This document shows positions 1-7,434 of a stretch of 17,635 nucleotides of DNA, piece after piece. Source of the DNA: JAQGMJ01 sp036271855 (GTDB taxonomy: Bacteria; Pseudomonadota; Gammaproteobacteria; Burkholderiales; JAEUOS01). A model generated the notes under the pieces. It did no database searches, had not been told where the DNA came from, and saw nothing but the letters and a program-made list of their open reading frames with translations. The DNA lies in contig DATAZV010000163.1 of assembly GCA_036271855.1 (NCBI GenBank), forward strand, positions 1 to 17,635, given 5' to 3'. The position numbers and the translations under genes are program-made. Within the stretch, counting starts at the first letter, position 1, and each line of letters starts with the position of its first letter.

Positions 1-1346
1 GCCCCGGCAACGGCGGTGAAGACCACAAGCTGCAAAAACTGCTGGCCGAAGCCGGCCTGGGCTCGCGCCGCGACATGGAAGAGGCGATCACCGCCGGCCG
101 TGTCAGCGTCAACGGCAAGATCGCCACCCTGGGCCAGCGCATCACCCGCCGCGACGTGGTGCGCCACGACGGCAAGCAGGTCAAGATCAAGACCGGGCGC
201 GAAGCCGCCGAGGTGATCATTTATAACAAGCCCACCGGCGAGATCGTCAGCCACGACGACCCCGAAGGCCGCCCCAGCGTGTTCGACAAGGTGCCGGCGC
301 CGAACTCCGGAAAATGGATCGCCATCGGCCGCCTGGACTTCAACACCGAAGGCCTGCTGATCCTCACCACCTCCGGCGACCTGGCCAACAAGATGATGCA
401 CCCGCGCTATGAAGTCGAGCGCGAATATTCAGTGCGGGTGATCGGCGAACTCACCGACGACCAGATGGACCAGCTCCTCGACGGCGTCGAACTGGACGAT
501 GGCGCGGCGCGCTTCCTCAAGCTCGAAGAGGGTCATTTCAGCGACGAGACCCCCGGCATCAACCGCTGGTACGACGTGATGATCCGTGAAGGCCGCAACC
601 GTGAAGTGCGGCGCATGTTCGAGGCCGTCGGCGTCACCGTCAGCCGCCTGATCCGCACCCGCTTCGGCCCGATCTCCCTGCCGCGCACCCTGCGCCGCGG
701 CCAGATGCGCCCGCTGACGCCGCTGGAAATCAAGGATTTGTCCCGGGTCACCCCGGCCGCCAAGCCGCCCGGCCTGGAAACCGGCCTGCCGGGCCTGGCC
801 GGCCTGCCGATGCCCGGCAGCATGCTGGCCGATGATGAAATGCAGCCCGAGGGCCCCGAGCCCGACGGCAACACCGTCAAGCAGCCGGCGCCCGGGCGCA
901 ACGTGCGCGGCCCGCGCGGCAGCAAACCGAAACGCGGCGCCGGCCAGCCGCAGGCCTATAGCGCCGGCGGCGAGCCCAACGGCAACGTGGTGCCGCAGCG
1001 CGGCGCCCGTCCCGCCAAGGGCCGCAAGGCCGGCAAGGCCGGCGCCGGCAATGCCGGGGCGGCGGTGCGCGGCAAGGCGCGCGGCAAGGGGCCGGGCCAG
1101 GGCGCGCCGGGCCAGCGGACAGGACAGGGTCCGGGTGCCGGGGGCAAGCGGCGCGGCAAGCGCGTCCTCGATCCCAACCTGATGACGCTCGACGGCCGCC
1201 GCGCGGTCAAGCGCCGCCGCGACGACGACGACATGATGCCAGCCAAGCCGGTGCATACGCCGGTGATCATCCATCGCCGCTCCAAGCTCAAGCTGATGCC
1301 CGACAGCGGCGGCGGCAACGAAGGCAACGGCGGCGGCGAAGGCTAA
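1..1346 (+). CDS. rluB: 23S rRNA pseudouridine synthase RluB (5' partial)
   Basis: RsuA/RluB/RluE/RluF family enzyme, which isomerises a specific uridine of 23S rRNA to pseudouridine in the cytoplasm. The open frame runs in from the window edge (447 codons visible from base 3), so the start is missing. The first residues are an S4 RNA-binding domain (HKLQKLLAEAGLGSRRDMEE, then AGRVSVNG). The catalytic motif GRLDFNTEGLLILT follows, with the catalytic Asp at codon 336-338, then the family motifs EREYSVRV and REGRNREVRRMFEAVG. After about base 740 the enzyme fold ends. A roughly 200-residue tail rich in Gly, Ala, Pro, Lys and Arg follows, with RRAVKRRRDDDD and a Gly-rich end. The tail is probably disordered and may bind RNA (inference). 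RluB is preferred over RsuA because of the long basic tail, common in proteobacterial RluB proteins. The family call is sure; the paralogue choice less so. Confidence 0.88.
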   Translation, partial: PGNGGEDHKLQKLLAEAGLGSRRDMEEAITAGRVSVNGKIATLGQRITRRDVVRHDGKQVKIKTGREAAEVIIYNKPTGEIVSHDDPEGRPSVFDKVPAPNSGKWIAIGRLDFNTEGLLILTTSGDLANKMMHPRYEVEREYSVRVIGELTDDQMDQLLDGVELDDGAARFLKLEEGHFSDETPGINRWYDVMIREGRNREVRRMFEAVGVTVSRLIRTRFGPISLPRTLRRGQMRPLTPLEIKDLSRVTPAAKPPGLETGLPGLAGLPMPGSMLADDEMQPEGPEPDGNTVKQPAPGRNVRGPRGSKPKRGAGQPQAYSAGGEPNGNVVPQRGARPAKGRKAGKAGAGNAGAAVRGKARGKGPGQGAPGQRTGQGPGAGGKRRGKRVLDPNLMTLDGRRAVKRRRDDDDMMPAKPVHTPVIIHRRSKLKLMPDSGGGNEGNGGGEG

Positions 1347-1416
1347 GGCGTCCGCGAGCATTCCGTAGCGGGCGCAAACAGGATATGCTGCCTTAAGCGC
1401 GTACTCCGGTTTTCGC

Positions 1417-4400
1417 ATGCTTCGCAGCCGTTTATTCGAACGCGGTATCTCCTACGCCGCCCTGTGCAGCGGGGTCTATGCTGCGCTGGGCGTGATCTGG
1501 ATCACGATCTCGGACCGGGTAGTCGAGATTCTGATTCCCGAAGCCGCGCAAATCTCCACGTTCCAGACCGGCAAGGGCTGGCTGTTCGTCGCCCTGACGG
1601 CGCTGGCGATCCATCAGTTATTGCGCCGTGCCGAGCGGCGCGAAAGCCAGGCGCCCTCCGCTCCCGGGCCGGCGAGCCCGGCATTTTCAGCGCTTGCGCC
1701 CGCCCCGATGGCTCCCGGTATCCCGGTGGTCAGCCAACTGGTGCTGCTGGTGCTGGCGGTGTCCGTCCCGCTGTGCGCACTGCTCGGCTGGTCGATCTAC
1801 CGCAGCGCCGATGACGAGGTGCGCAACGCCAAACGCCTGGTGGCCGACCTGGCGGGCATCACCGCGCGCGATACCGCGCGCTTCATCGGCGAGACTTCGC
1901 GCACCATGGCCGCGCTGGCCCAGCGCCCGCGGGTGCGCGCCATGGACCCGCACAACTGCGACCCGGTGCTGGCCGACGTGCCGGTGGTCAACACCAGTTT
2001 CATCAATGCCACCACCTTCGACGCCGACGGCACCCTGGTCTGCAGCGTGCTGTCGCCGGCCACCGGTGCCGTGCTGGCGCTGCCGCGGTCGCCGCAGCAC
2101 CAGCGGGTGCTGCGCGAAGGCCGCTTCCTGCTGAGCGAGCCGCTGCTGGGGCGCCTGACCGGAAAACTGATCGTCATCGCCAGCGCGCCGGTGCGCAATT
2201 CAATGGGTGGAATCAACGGCTCGATCAATTTCGCCCTGCCGGTGGAAAGCCTGCGCCCGGTGGTCGGCGCGGTGCTGGCGGCAGAAGGCATCATCGCCAT
2301 CGTCAATGCCGACGGGCGCATCATCTACACCCCCAACCGGGGGCGCAGCGGACGCGACGGGCGCGATAGCGAGATCGTGCGCATCGTCATGGCACAGAAG
2401 CATGGCGAAGCGGTGGCGCACGGCTCCGACGGCGTGCTGCGCAACTACAGCTTCCTGCCGATCGAGGGCACCGACTGGATCGCCATCGCCGGCGTGCCCA
2501 CCAGCGTGATCTACGGCCAGGCGCGCGCCAACGCCTGGCGTGGCGGCCTGATCGGCCTGTTCATCATCCTGCTGGCAGCCATTGCCGGCACCTGGATGAG
2601 CCGGCGCATCGCCGGCCCGATCCTGGGCATCGCCGATGCCGCCCGGCGCGTCGCCGGCGGCGCGCTGCAGGTACGCGCGCCCGAGGGCGGCTCGCGCGAG
2701 GTGACGGCGGTGGCGCGGCAATTCAATACCATGCTCGACCGGCTGCCCCTGATCGAAGGCGAGCTGCGCGAAAGCGAGCAGCGCTACCGCAGCCTGTTCG
2801 AAAGCTCGCCCGAATGCGTCTTCGTGCACGCCGCCGGCCGCATCGTGATGATCAACCGTGCCGGCGCCCGCCTCTATGGTGCGCAATCGCCGCAGCAGAT
2901 GGTCGGCATGCTGGTGGCCGACCTGGCGCATCCGGACGATCGCGCCGAGGTCGAGCGGCGGGTGCATGCGGTGACGGTCGAGCGTCTCGAACTGGAGGCG
3001 CGCGAGCTGAAAAACATCCGTCTGGACGGCACCCCCATCCTGATCGAGGTGATGTCCCTGCCGTTCGAATACGGCGGCGCGCCGGCGGTCCTGACGCAGT
3101 TGCGCGACATCACCGCGCGCAAGGCCGCCGAAGCCCGGGTGGCGCGCCTGTCCAACCTGTATGCCGCGCTGTCGCGCACCAACGAGGCGATCGTGCATGA
3201 AAGCGAACGCGCCGGGCTTTGCCAGGCGGTGTGCCGCATCATCGTCGAGCAGGGCCGGCTGATCACCGCCGGCATCCGCCTGTACGACGCGGCGCGGGAC
3301 GCGTTCGTGCCGGCGGCGACCAGCGGCCCGGTATCGAACTGGATCGGCGAGCGCACCATCGGGGCCGGCGAAACCGGCAGCCGCGTGGTGCGCGCGGTGA
3401 GCAGCCGCCAGACCTATGTGCTGAACGACGTGTTTGCCAATCCGGAGGGGAGTTTCGGGCTGGAAGACATGCGGCGCCTGGGCATCAAGTCGCTGGCGAT
3501 CCTGCCGATCGAAGTCGACGGCAAGGGTGTCGGCGCCATGAGCGTGTTCGCCGGCGAGGCCGGCTACTTCGACGCCGAGCTGATCGCCCTGCTCGAGGAA
3601 ATGGTGCGCAACCTGGCTTTTGCCTTCGTCAAGCTCGAAAGCGAGCAGGCCCTGCAGGAAAGCGAACTGCGCTACCGCGTGCTGGTGGAGGCCTCGCCGG
3701 ACGCCATCGGCGTGCTGGTGCGCGGCGAGATCGTGCTGGCCAATAGCGCGGCCCTGACCCTGTTCGGCGCCACTTCGCCGGCGCAGTTGATCGGACGCCA
3801 GGGATTCGAATTGACCCACCCCGACTACCGCGCCGCGGAGCGTGAAGCGGTACGCGAAGCGATGCGCTCGCCGGGCCGCGTGCTGCGCGCCGAGATGAAG
3901 CAGCTGCGCCTGGACGGCAGCGTGTTCGATGCCGAAATCGTGCGCTCGCGCTTCGACTACCGGGGCCAGCCGGCGCTGCAGGTGATTTCGCGCGACATCT
4001 CCGAGCGCAAGTCGGCCGAGCGCCGGATCAGCCGCCTGACCAATCTCTATGCCGCGCTGTCGCAGACCAACGCCGCCATCGCCCGTGCCGCCAGCCGCGA
4101 GGAACTGTTCGCCACGGTGTGCCGCGTCGCCGTCGAGAATGGCCATTTCGTCACCGCGCTGATCAACATGCTGACGCCCGGGCGCGACATGGCGGTGCCG
4201 GTCGGCGCCTTCGGCCGCCTGGCCGGGCTGATCGGCGAACGGCCGCTGCCGCTGGCCGCCGGCATGCCCGGCGCAGACGGCCCGGCCGCCACCGCGATCC
4301 GCGAGGCCGCAACCCAGGTCAGCAATGACCTGCTGGAAGACCCGCGCGCGCGCATCTCGGTGGGCGACCTGGTGCGCACCGGCATCCGCGCCCTGGCGGT

Positions 4401-5781
4401 ATGCCCGCTGTTCAGCGAGGGCGAGGTCAGCGGCATATTCGTCGTCTACGCCGACGAGCCGGGCTTTTTCGACGACGAACTGGTGGGCCTGCTGACGGAA
4501 ATGGCGCGCAACCTTTCCTTCGGCCTGGCCAAGCTGCAAAGCGAGGCCGGGCGCCGGACCAGCGAGGCCGCGCTGCGCGACAGCGAGGCGCGCTATCGCA
4601 GCCTGTTCGACACTTCGCCGCTGTGCATCTACGTGCGCCAGGACGACCGCGTGGTGATGATGAACCCGGCCGGCCTGGCGCTGTTCGGCGCCACTGCGGC
4701 GGAGCAGATCATCGGCCGTCCCTCCGCCGATCTGGTACACCCCGACTACCGCGAGCTGGCGAACCAGCGCAACGGCTTCGTCATCGGCGAGCAGGACGCC
4801 GCACCCGCCGCCGAATTCAAGAACCTGCGCCTGGACGGCAGCGTGATTGAAACCGAGAGCGTGGTCACGCCCTTCGAATTCCAGGGCCGCCCGGCGGTGC
4901 AGATCATCACCAACGACATCAGCGTGCGCAAGGAGGCGGAGCGCGCGCTGCGGCGCCTGAATGCCGAACTGGAGCAGCGCGTGCAACTGCGCACCGCCGA
5001 GCTTTCACGGGTGAACCAGGAACTCTCCGAATTTTCCTACATCGTCTCGCACGACCTGAAAGCGCCGCTGCGCGGGGTCGCTTCGCTGGTCGACTGGCTG
5101 CGCCAGGACCATGGCGAGCAGCTCGGGCCGGAAGGGCGCGAGCTGCTGCGCCTGCTGTCCACCCGCAGCCGGCGCATGCACCGCCTGATCGAGGACATCC
5201 TGCACTTCTCGCGCCTGGGCCGCGGCCGCGAATCGGCAGTCGAGGTGGACCTGGAGCACCTGGTGCACGAGGTGGTCGACTCGCTGGTCATTCCCGCCAA
5301 TATCAGCGTGCGCGTGGGTGCGCTGCCGCACCTGGTGGCCGACGAAACGCGCATGCGCCAGGTGTTCCAGAACCTGATTTCCAACGCCGTCAAGTTCATG
5401 GACAAGGAGCACGGCCTGGTCGAAGTGGGAGCGGAGCCGGTCACCATGACGCAGGCATTGGCGGGCGGCGGCAACGGGCAGGCCCGGCCGCAGGCGTGGC
5501 GCTTTTTCGTCGCCGACAACGGGCCGGGCGTCGAAGCGCGCCACCACCAGCGGATTTTCGAAATCTTCCAGACCCTGCATCCGCGCGACGACCCCGACAG
5601 CACCGGCATCGGTTTAACAGTAGTTAAAAAAATAGTTGAGCTACTCGGTGGTGGAATCTGGGTAGAATCGGAATTGGGTAAAGGGGCCCGGTTCGTGTTT
5701 ACGCTGCCGCGCAGGGATGCCATTGACATGCCTGTGAGGGAAGGGGTGCATGAAAGACCAGATACCGATCTTCCTGGTTGA
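1417..5781 (+). CDS. Membrane multi-sensor histidine kinase (Cache-HAMP-PAS-GAF-PAS-GAF-PAS-HisKA-HATPase)
   Basis: 1454-residue sensor kinase. Residues 12-31 and 54-69 form two membrane helices of the type found at the N terminus of many PAS/GGDEF proteins (GVIWITISD, then GKGWLFVALTAL). A Pro/Ala-rich linker and a third helix (106-127) lead to a periplasmic Cache-like domain (about 128-370), a fourth helix (376-394) and HAMP (about 395-447). Cytoplasmic domains follow: PAS1 (about 453-572), GAF1 (579-745), PAS2 (749-868), GAF2 (875-1045), PAS3 (1055-1172), a coiled coil, HisKA with phospho-acceptor H1212 in VSHDLKAPLR, and HATPase with N1323 in NLISNAVKF, D1367 in DNGPG, and TGIGL. All key kinase residues are present. 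No phytochrome bilin motif is seen in the GAF domains. The ligand is unknown. Only a poor promoter (TTCCGT-17-TATGCT, 1361-1389) and no clear ribosome site precede the ATG. The gene overlaps the next by 32 bases, so they are probably translationally coupled. Confidence 0.9.
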   Translation: MLRSRLFERGISYAALCSGVYAALGVIWITISDRVVEILIPEAAQISTFQTGKGWLFVALTALAIHQLLRRAERRESQAPSAPGPASPAFSALAPAPMAPGIPVVSQLVLLVLAVSVPLCALLGWSIYRSADDEVRNAKRLVADLAGITARDTARFIGETSRTMAALAQRPRVRAMDPHNCDPVLADVPVVNTSFINATTFDADGTLVCSVLSPATGAVLALPRSPQHQRVLREGRFLLSEPLLGRLTGKLIVIASAPVRNSMGGINGSINFALPVESLRPVVGAVLAAEGIIAIVNADGRIIYTPNRGRSGRDGRDSEIVRIVMAQKHGEAVAHGSDGVLRNYSFLPIEGTDWIAIAGVPTSVIYGQARANAWRGGLIGLFIILLAAIAGTWMSRRIAGPILGIADAARRVAGGALQVRAPEGGSREVTAVARQFNTMLDRLPLIEGELRESEQRYRSLFESSPECVFVHAAGRIVMINRAGARLYGAQSPQQMVGMLVADLAHPDDRAEVERRVHAVTVERLELEARELKNIRLDGTPILIEVMSLPFEYGGAPAVLTQLRDITARKAAEARVARLSNLYAALSRTNEAIVHESERAGLCQAVCRIIVEQGRLITAGIRLYDAARDAFVPAATSGPVSNWIGERTIGAGETGSRVVRAVSSRQTYVLNDVFANPEGSFGLEDMRRLGIKSLAILPIEVDGKGVGAMSVFAGEAGYFDAELIALLEEMVRNLAFAFVKLESEQALQESELRYRVLVEASPDAIGVLVRGEIVLANSAALTLFGATSPAQLIGRQGFELTHPDYRAAEREAVREAMRSPGRVLRAEMKQLRLDGSVFDAEIVRSRFDYRGQPALQVISRDISERKSAERRISRLTNLYAALSQTNAAIARAASREELFATVCRVAVENGHFVTALINMLTPGRDMAVPVGAFGRLAGLIGERPLPLAAGMPGADGPAATAIREAATQVSNDLLEDPRARISVGDLVRTGIRALAVCPLFSEGEVSGIFVVYADEPGFFDDELVGLLTEMARNLSFGLAKLQSEAGRRTSEAALRDSEARYRSLFDTSPLCIYVRQDDRVVMMNPAGLALFGATAAEQIIGRPSADLVHPDYRELANQRNGFVIGEQDAAPAAEFKNLRLDGSVIETESVVTPFEFQGRPAVQIITNDISVRKEAERALRRLNAELEQRVQLRTAELSRVNQELSEFSYIVSHDLKAPLRGVASLVDWLRQDHGEQLGPEGRELLRLLSTRSRRMHRLIEDILHFSRLGRGRESAVEVDLEHLVHEVVDSLVIPANISVRVGALPHLVADETRMRQVFQNLISNAVKFMDKEHGLVEVGAEPVTMTQALAGGGNGQARPQAWRFFVADNGPGVEARHHQRIFEIFQTLHPRDDPDSTGIGLTVVKKIVELLGGGIWVESELGKGARFVFTLPRRDAIDMPVREGVHERPDTDLPG

Positions 5782-6163
5782 AGATGACGAAGTCGACGTC
5801 ATGACCATGCGTCGTGCGTTGAAAGACCTGCACATCGGCAACCCGCTGTGGATCGCCGGCGACGGCGAAGAGGCGTTGCGCATCCTGCGCGAAGGCCGCA
5901 TCGCGCGCCCCTGCGTGATCCTGCTCGACCTCAACATGCCGCGCATGGGTGGCCTCGAGTTCCTGCGCATCATCAAGGCCGATGCCGACTTCAAATCGAT
6001 TCCCGTGATCGTGCTCACCACCTCGCGCGAGGAGAGCGATCGCGTCGAGACCTTCCAGCTTTCGGTGGCCGGCTACATGATCAAGCCGGCGGACTACCGC
6101 CAGTTCGTCGAAGTGGTGCGCACCATCGATCTGTACTGGACCCTGAGCGAACTGCCTGACTGA
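5750..6163 (+). CDS. Single-domain response regulator, Rcp1-like
   Basis: 137-residue stand-alone receiver domain. The acidic pair E11-D12-D13 (LVEDDEVD), the phospho-acceptor D60 in LLDLNMPRMGG, T90/T91 in VLTTS and K112 in IKPAD are all present, so it should accept phosphate. The sequence resembles the Rcp1/CheY-like regulators that partner phytochrome-type kinases (LDLNMPRMGGLEFL). There is no output domain. The start ATG lies inside the 3' end of the kinase gene with a purine-rich Shine-Dalgarno stretch (GAGGGAAGGGG) just before it, which suggests coupled translation and a cognate pair. Its likely role is to receive phosphate from H1212 of the upstream kinase, and perhaps to exchange it with the downstream hybrid (inference). 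The final target cannot be read from the sequence. Confidence 0.92.
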   Translation: MKDQIPIFLVEDDEVDVMTMRRALKDLHIGNPLWIAGDGEEALRILREGRIARPCVILLDLNMPRMGGLEFLRIIKADADFKSIPVIVLTTSREESDRVETFQLSVAGYMIKPADYRQFVEVVRTIDLYWTLSELPD

Positions 6164-6206
6164 ACACCGGCCCGAGAGCAAGAGCACCGCACCAACCCAA
6201 GGGACC

Positions 6207-7352
6207 ATGGAACAACGCATCCGCCTGCTCCTGGTCGAGGACGACCGGGTCGACCAGCTCGCCTTCACCCGCGCCCTCAAGGACCAGGGCTGGCCTTACG
6301 ATTCGACCGTGGTCGGGTCGGTCAAGGAGGCGCGCGCGGTGCTCGAAGCAGGGCCCTTCGACGTGGTGGTCACCGACTATCTCCTGGGCGACGGCGTCGC
6401 CTTCGAGTTTTTTCCGCTGGTGGGCCGCGCCGCGCTGATCGTCACCACCGGCAGCGGCGATGAAGCGGTGGCGGTGAGCGCGATGAAGGCCGGCGCCGAC
6501 GACTACCTGATCAAGGACCCCGAGCGGCATTACCTGATGGTGCTGCCGTTCACCGTCGAAAGCGCGCTGGAGCGGCGCCGCAACCGCGACCGCGTCGCGC
6601 GCCTGATGGAAGACCTGGAAAAGCGCGGCGACAAGCTGGCCGCGGCCAATCGCGACCTCGAGGCCTTTTCCTACACCATCGCCCACGACCTGCGCTCGCC
6701 GCTGCGCTCGATCAACGGCTTCGTCTCGATCCTGCTGGCCGACGAGGGCAGCGGGCTCACCGCCGATGCGCGCGACCTGCTCAAGCGGGTGGTCGCCAGC
6801 TGCGACAGCATGGACCACCTGATCGAAAGCCTGCTTTCGCTCTATCAGCTGGACCGCGAGACGCCGGTGTTCGGCGATGTCGACCTGAGCGCCCTGGCGG
6901 CGGCGGTGGCCGCCGAGCTGCGCGCCACCAGCCCGGCGCGTACGGTGGAGTTCGTCATCGCCCCGGGCCTGCGCGCCTGCGCCGATGCCCGGCTGCTGCG
7001 CGCCGCGCTGGTCAACCTGCTGGGCAATGCCTGGAAATTCACCGACAAGCACGCGCAGGCACGGATCGAATTCGGTGCCGAAACCGGCGAGCACGGCCTG
7101 GCGTATTTTGTCCGCGACGACGGCGCCGGCTTTGACTCGGCCTACAAGTCCAAGCTGTTCCAGACCTTCCAGCGCCTGCATTCCGCCTCGCAGTTCCCCG
7201 GCACCGGCATCGGCCTGGCCTCGGTGGCGCGGGTGATCCGCCACCACGGCGGCGAACTGTGGGCCGAAGGCGCGGTGGAGCAGGGGGCGACCTTCTATTT
7301 CACGCTGCCGCCGCCGGCGGCGACTTGCGCAGGCGACGCCGCTCCCGCATAG
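6207..7352 (+). CDS. Response regulator receiver-histidine kinase hybrid
   Basis: 381 residues with a receiver domain first and a kinase core second. Receiver (1-120): E11-D12-D13, phospho-acceptor D57 in VVVTDYLLGDG, T80/T81 and K103 in YLIKD. A helical linker rich in Arg and Glu (118-150) joins a HisKA domain with H160 in IAHDLRSPLRS and an HATPase domain with the N-box NLLGNAWKFTDK, the G1 motif DDGAGFD and the G2 motif GTGIGL. No membrane segments are seen, so it is cytosolic. The ribosome site AAGGGA is spaced well before the ATG, 43 bases after the preceding gene, so it belongs to the same operon. Because the receiver precedes the kinase, its activity is probably gated by phosphorylation from the upstream kinase, forming a branched or serial relay (inference). 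No DNA-binding or enzymatic output domain is attached. Confidence 0.9.
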   Translation: MEQRIRLLLVEDDRVDQLAFTRALKDQGWPYDSTVVGSVKEARAVLEAGPFDVVVTDYLLGDGVAFEFFPLVGRAALIVTTGSGDEAVAVSAMKAGADDYLIKDPERHYLMVLPFTVESALERRRNRDRVARLMEDLEKRGDKLAAANRDLEAFSYTIAHDLRSPLRSINGFVSILLADEGSGLTADARDLLKRVVASCDSMDHLIESLLSLYQLDRETPVFGDVDLSALAAAVAAELRATSPARTVEFVIAPGLRACADARLLRAALVNLLGNAWKFTDKHAQARIEFGAETGEHGLAYFVRDDGAGFDSAYKSKLFQTFQRLHSASQFPGTGIGLASVARVIRHHGGELWAEGAVEQGATFYFTLPPPAATCAGDAAPA

Positions 7353-7381
7353 GGAGCGGGAACCGGCGCTCCGCCGGCTTT
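7340..7381 (+). terminator. Possible tandem-hairpin terminator after the kinase operon
   Basis: Two consecutive inverted repeats sit between the convergent kinase operon and the minus-strand exported-protein gene. The first, CGCTCCC/GGGAGCG (7340-7346 and 7352-7358), contains the stop codon of the hybrid kinase in its loop region. The second, CCGGCG/CGCCGG (7363-7368 and 7372-7377), has a three-base loop and is followed by only CTTTC. The T tract is short, so intrinsic termination is uncertain. Confidence 0.35.
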
Positions 7382-7434
7382 CGCTGCGCCCGCCGGACGC
7401 ATGATCCGGCAGCCAGTTGCTCCCCGGCGCAGCC

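Noticed and set aside
3151..4560. Phytochrome-type bilin-binding GAF domains in the large kinase
   Set aside because: No bilin-binding Cys motif or PxSDIP-like motif is visible; the GAF domains look like generic ligand or dimerisation modules.
2200..4986. 928-residue open frame antisense to the large kinase
   Set aside because: Long antisense frames are expected in GC-rich genes; composition is His/Ala/Arg/Gly/Gln-rich and shows no domain.
5611..5670. Internal sigma70 promoter for the response regulator (TTGAGC and TAGAAT)
   Set aside because: The boxes are 21 bases apart, too far for a standard promoter, so I do not list it as a feature.
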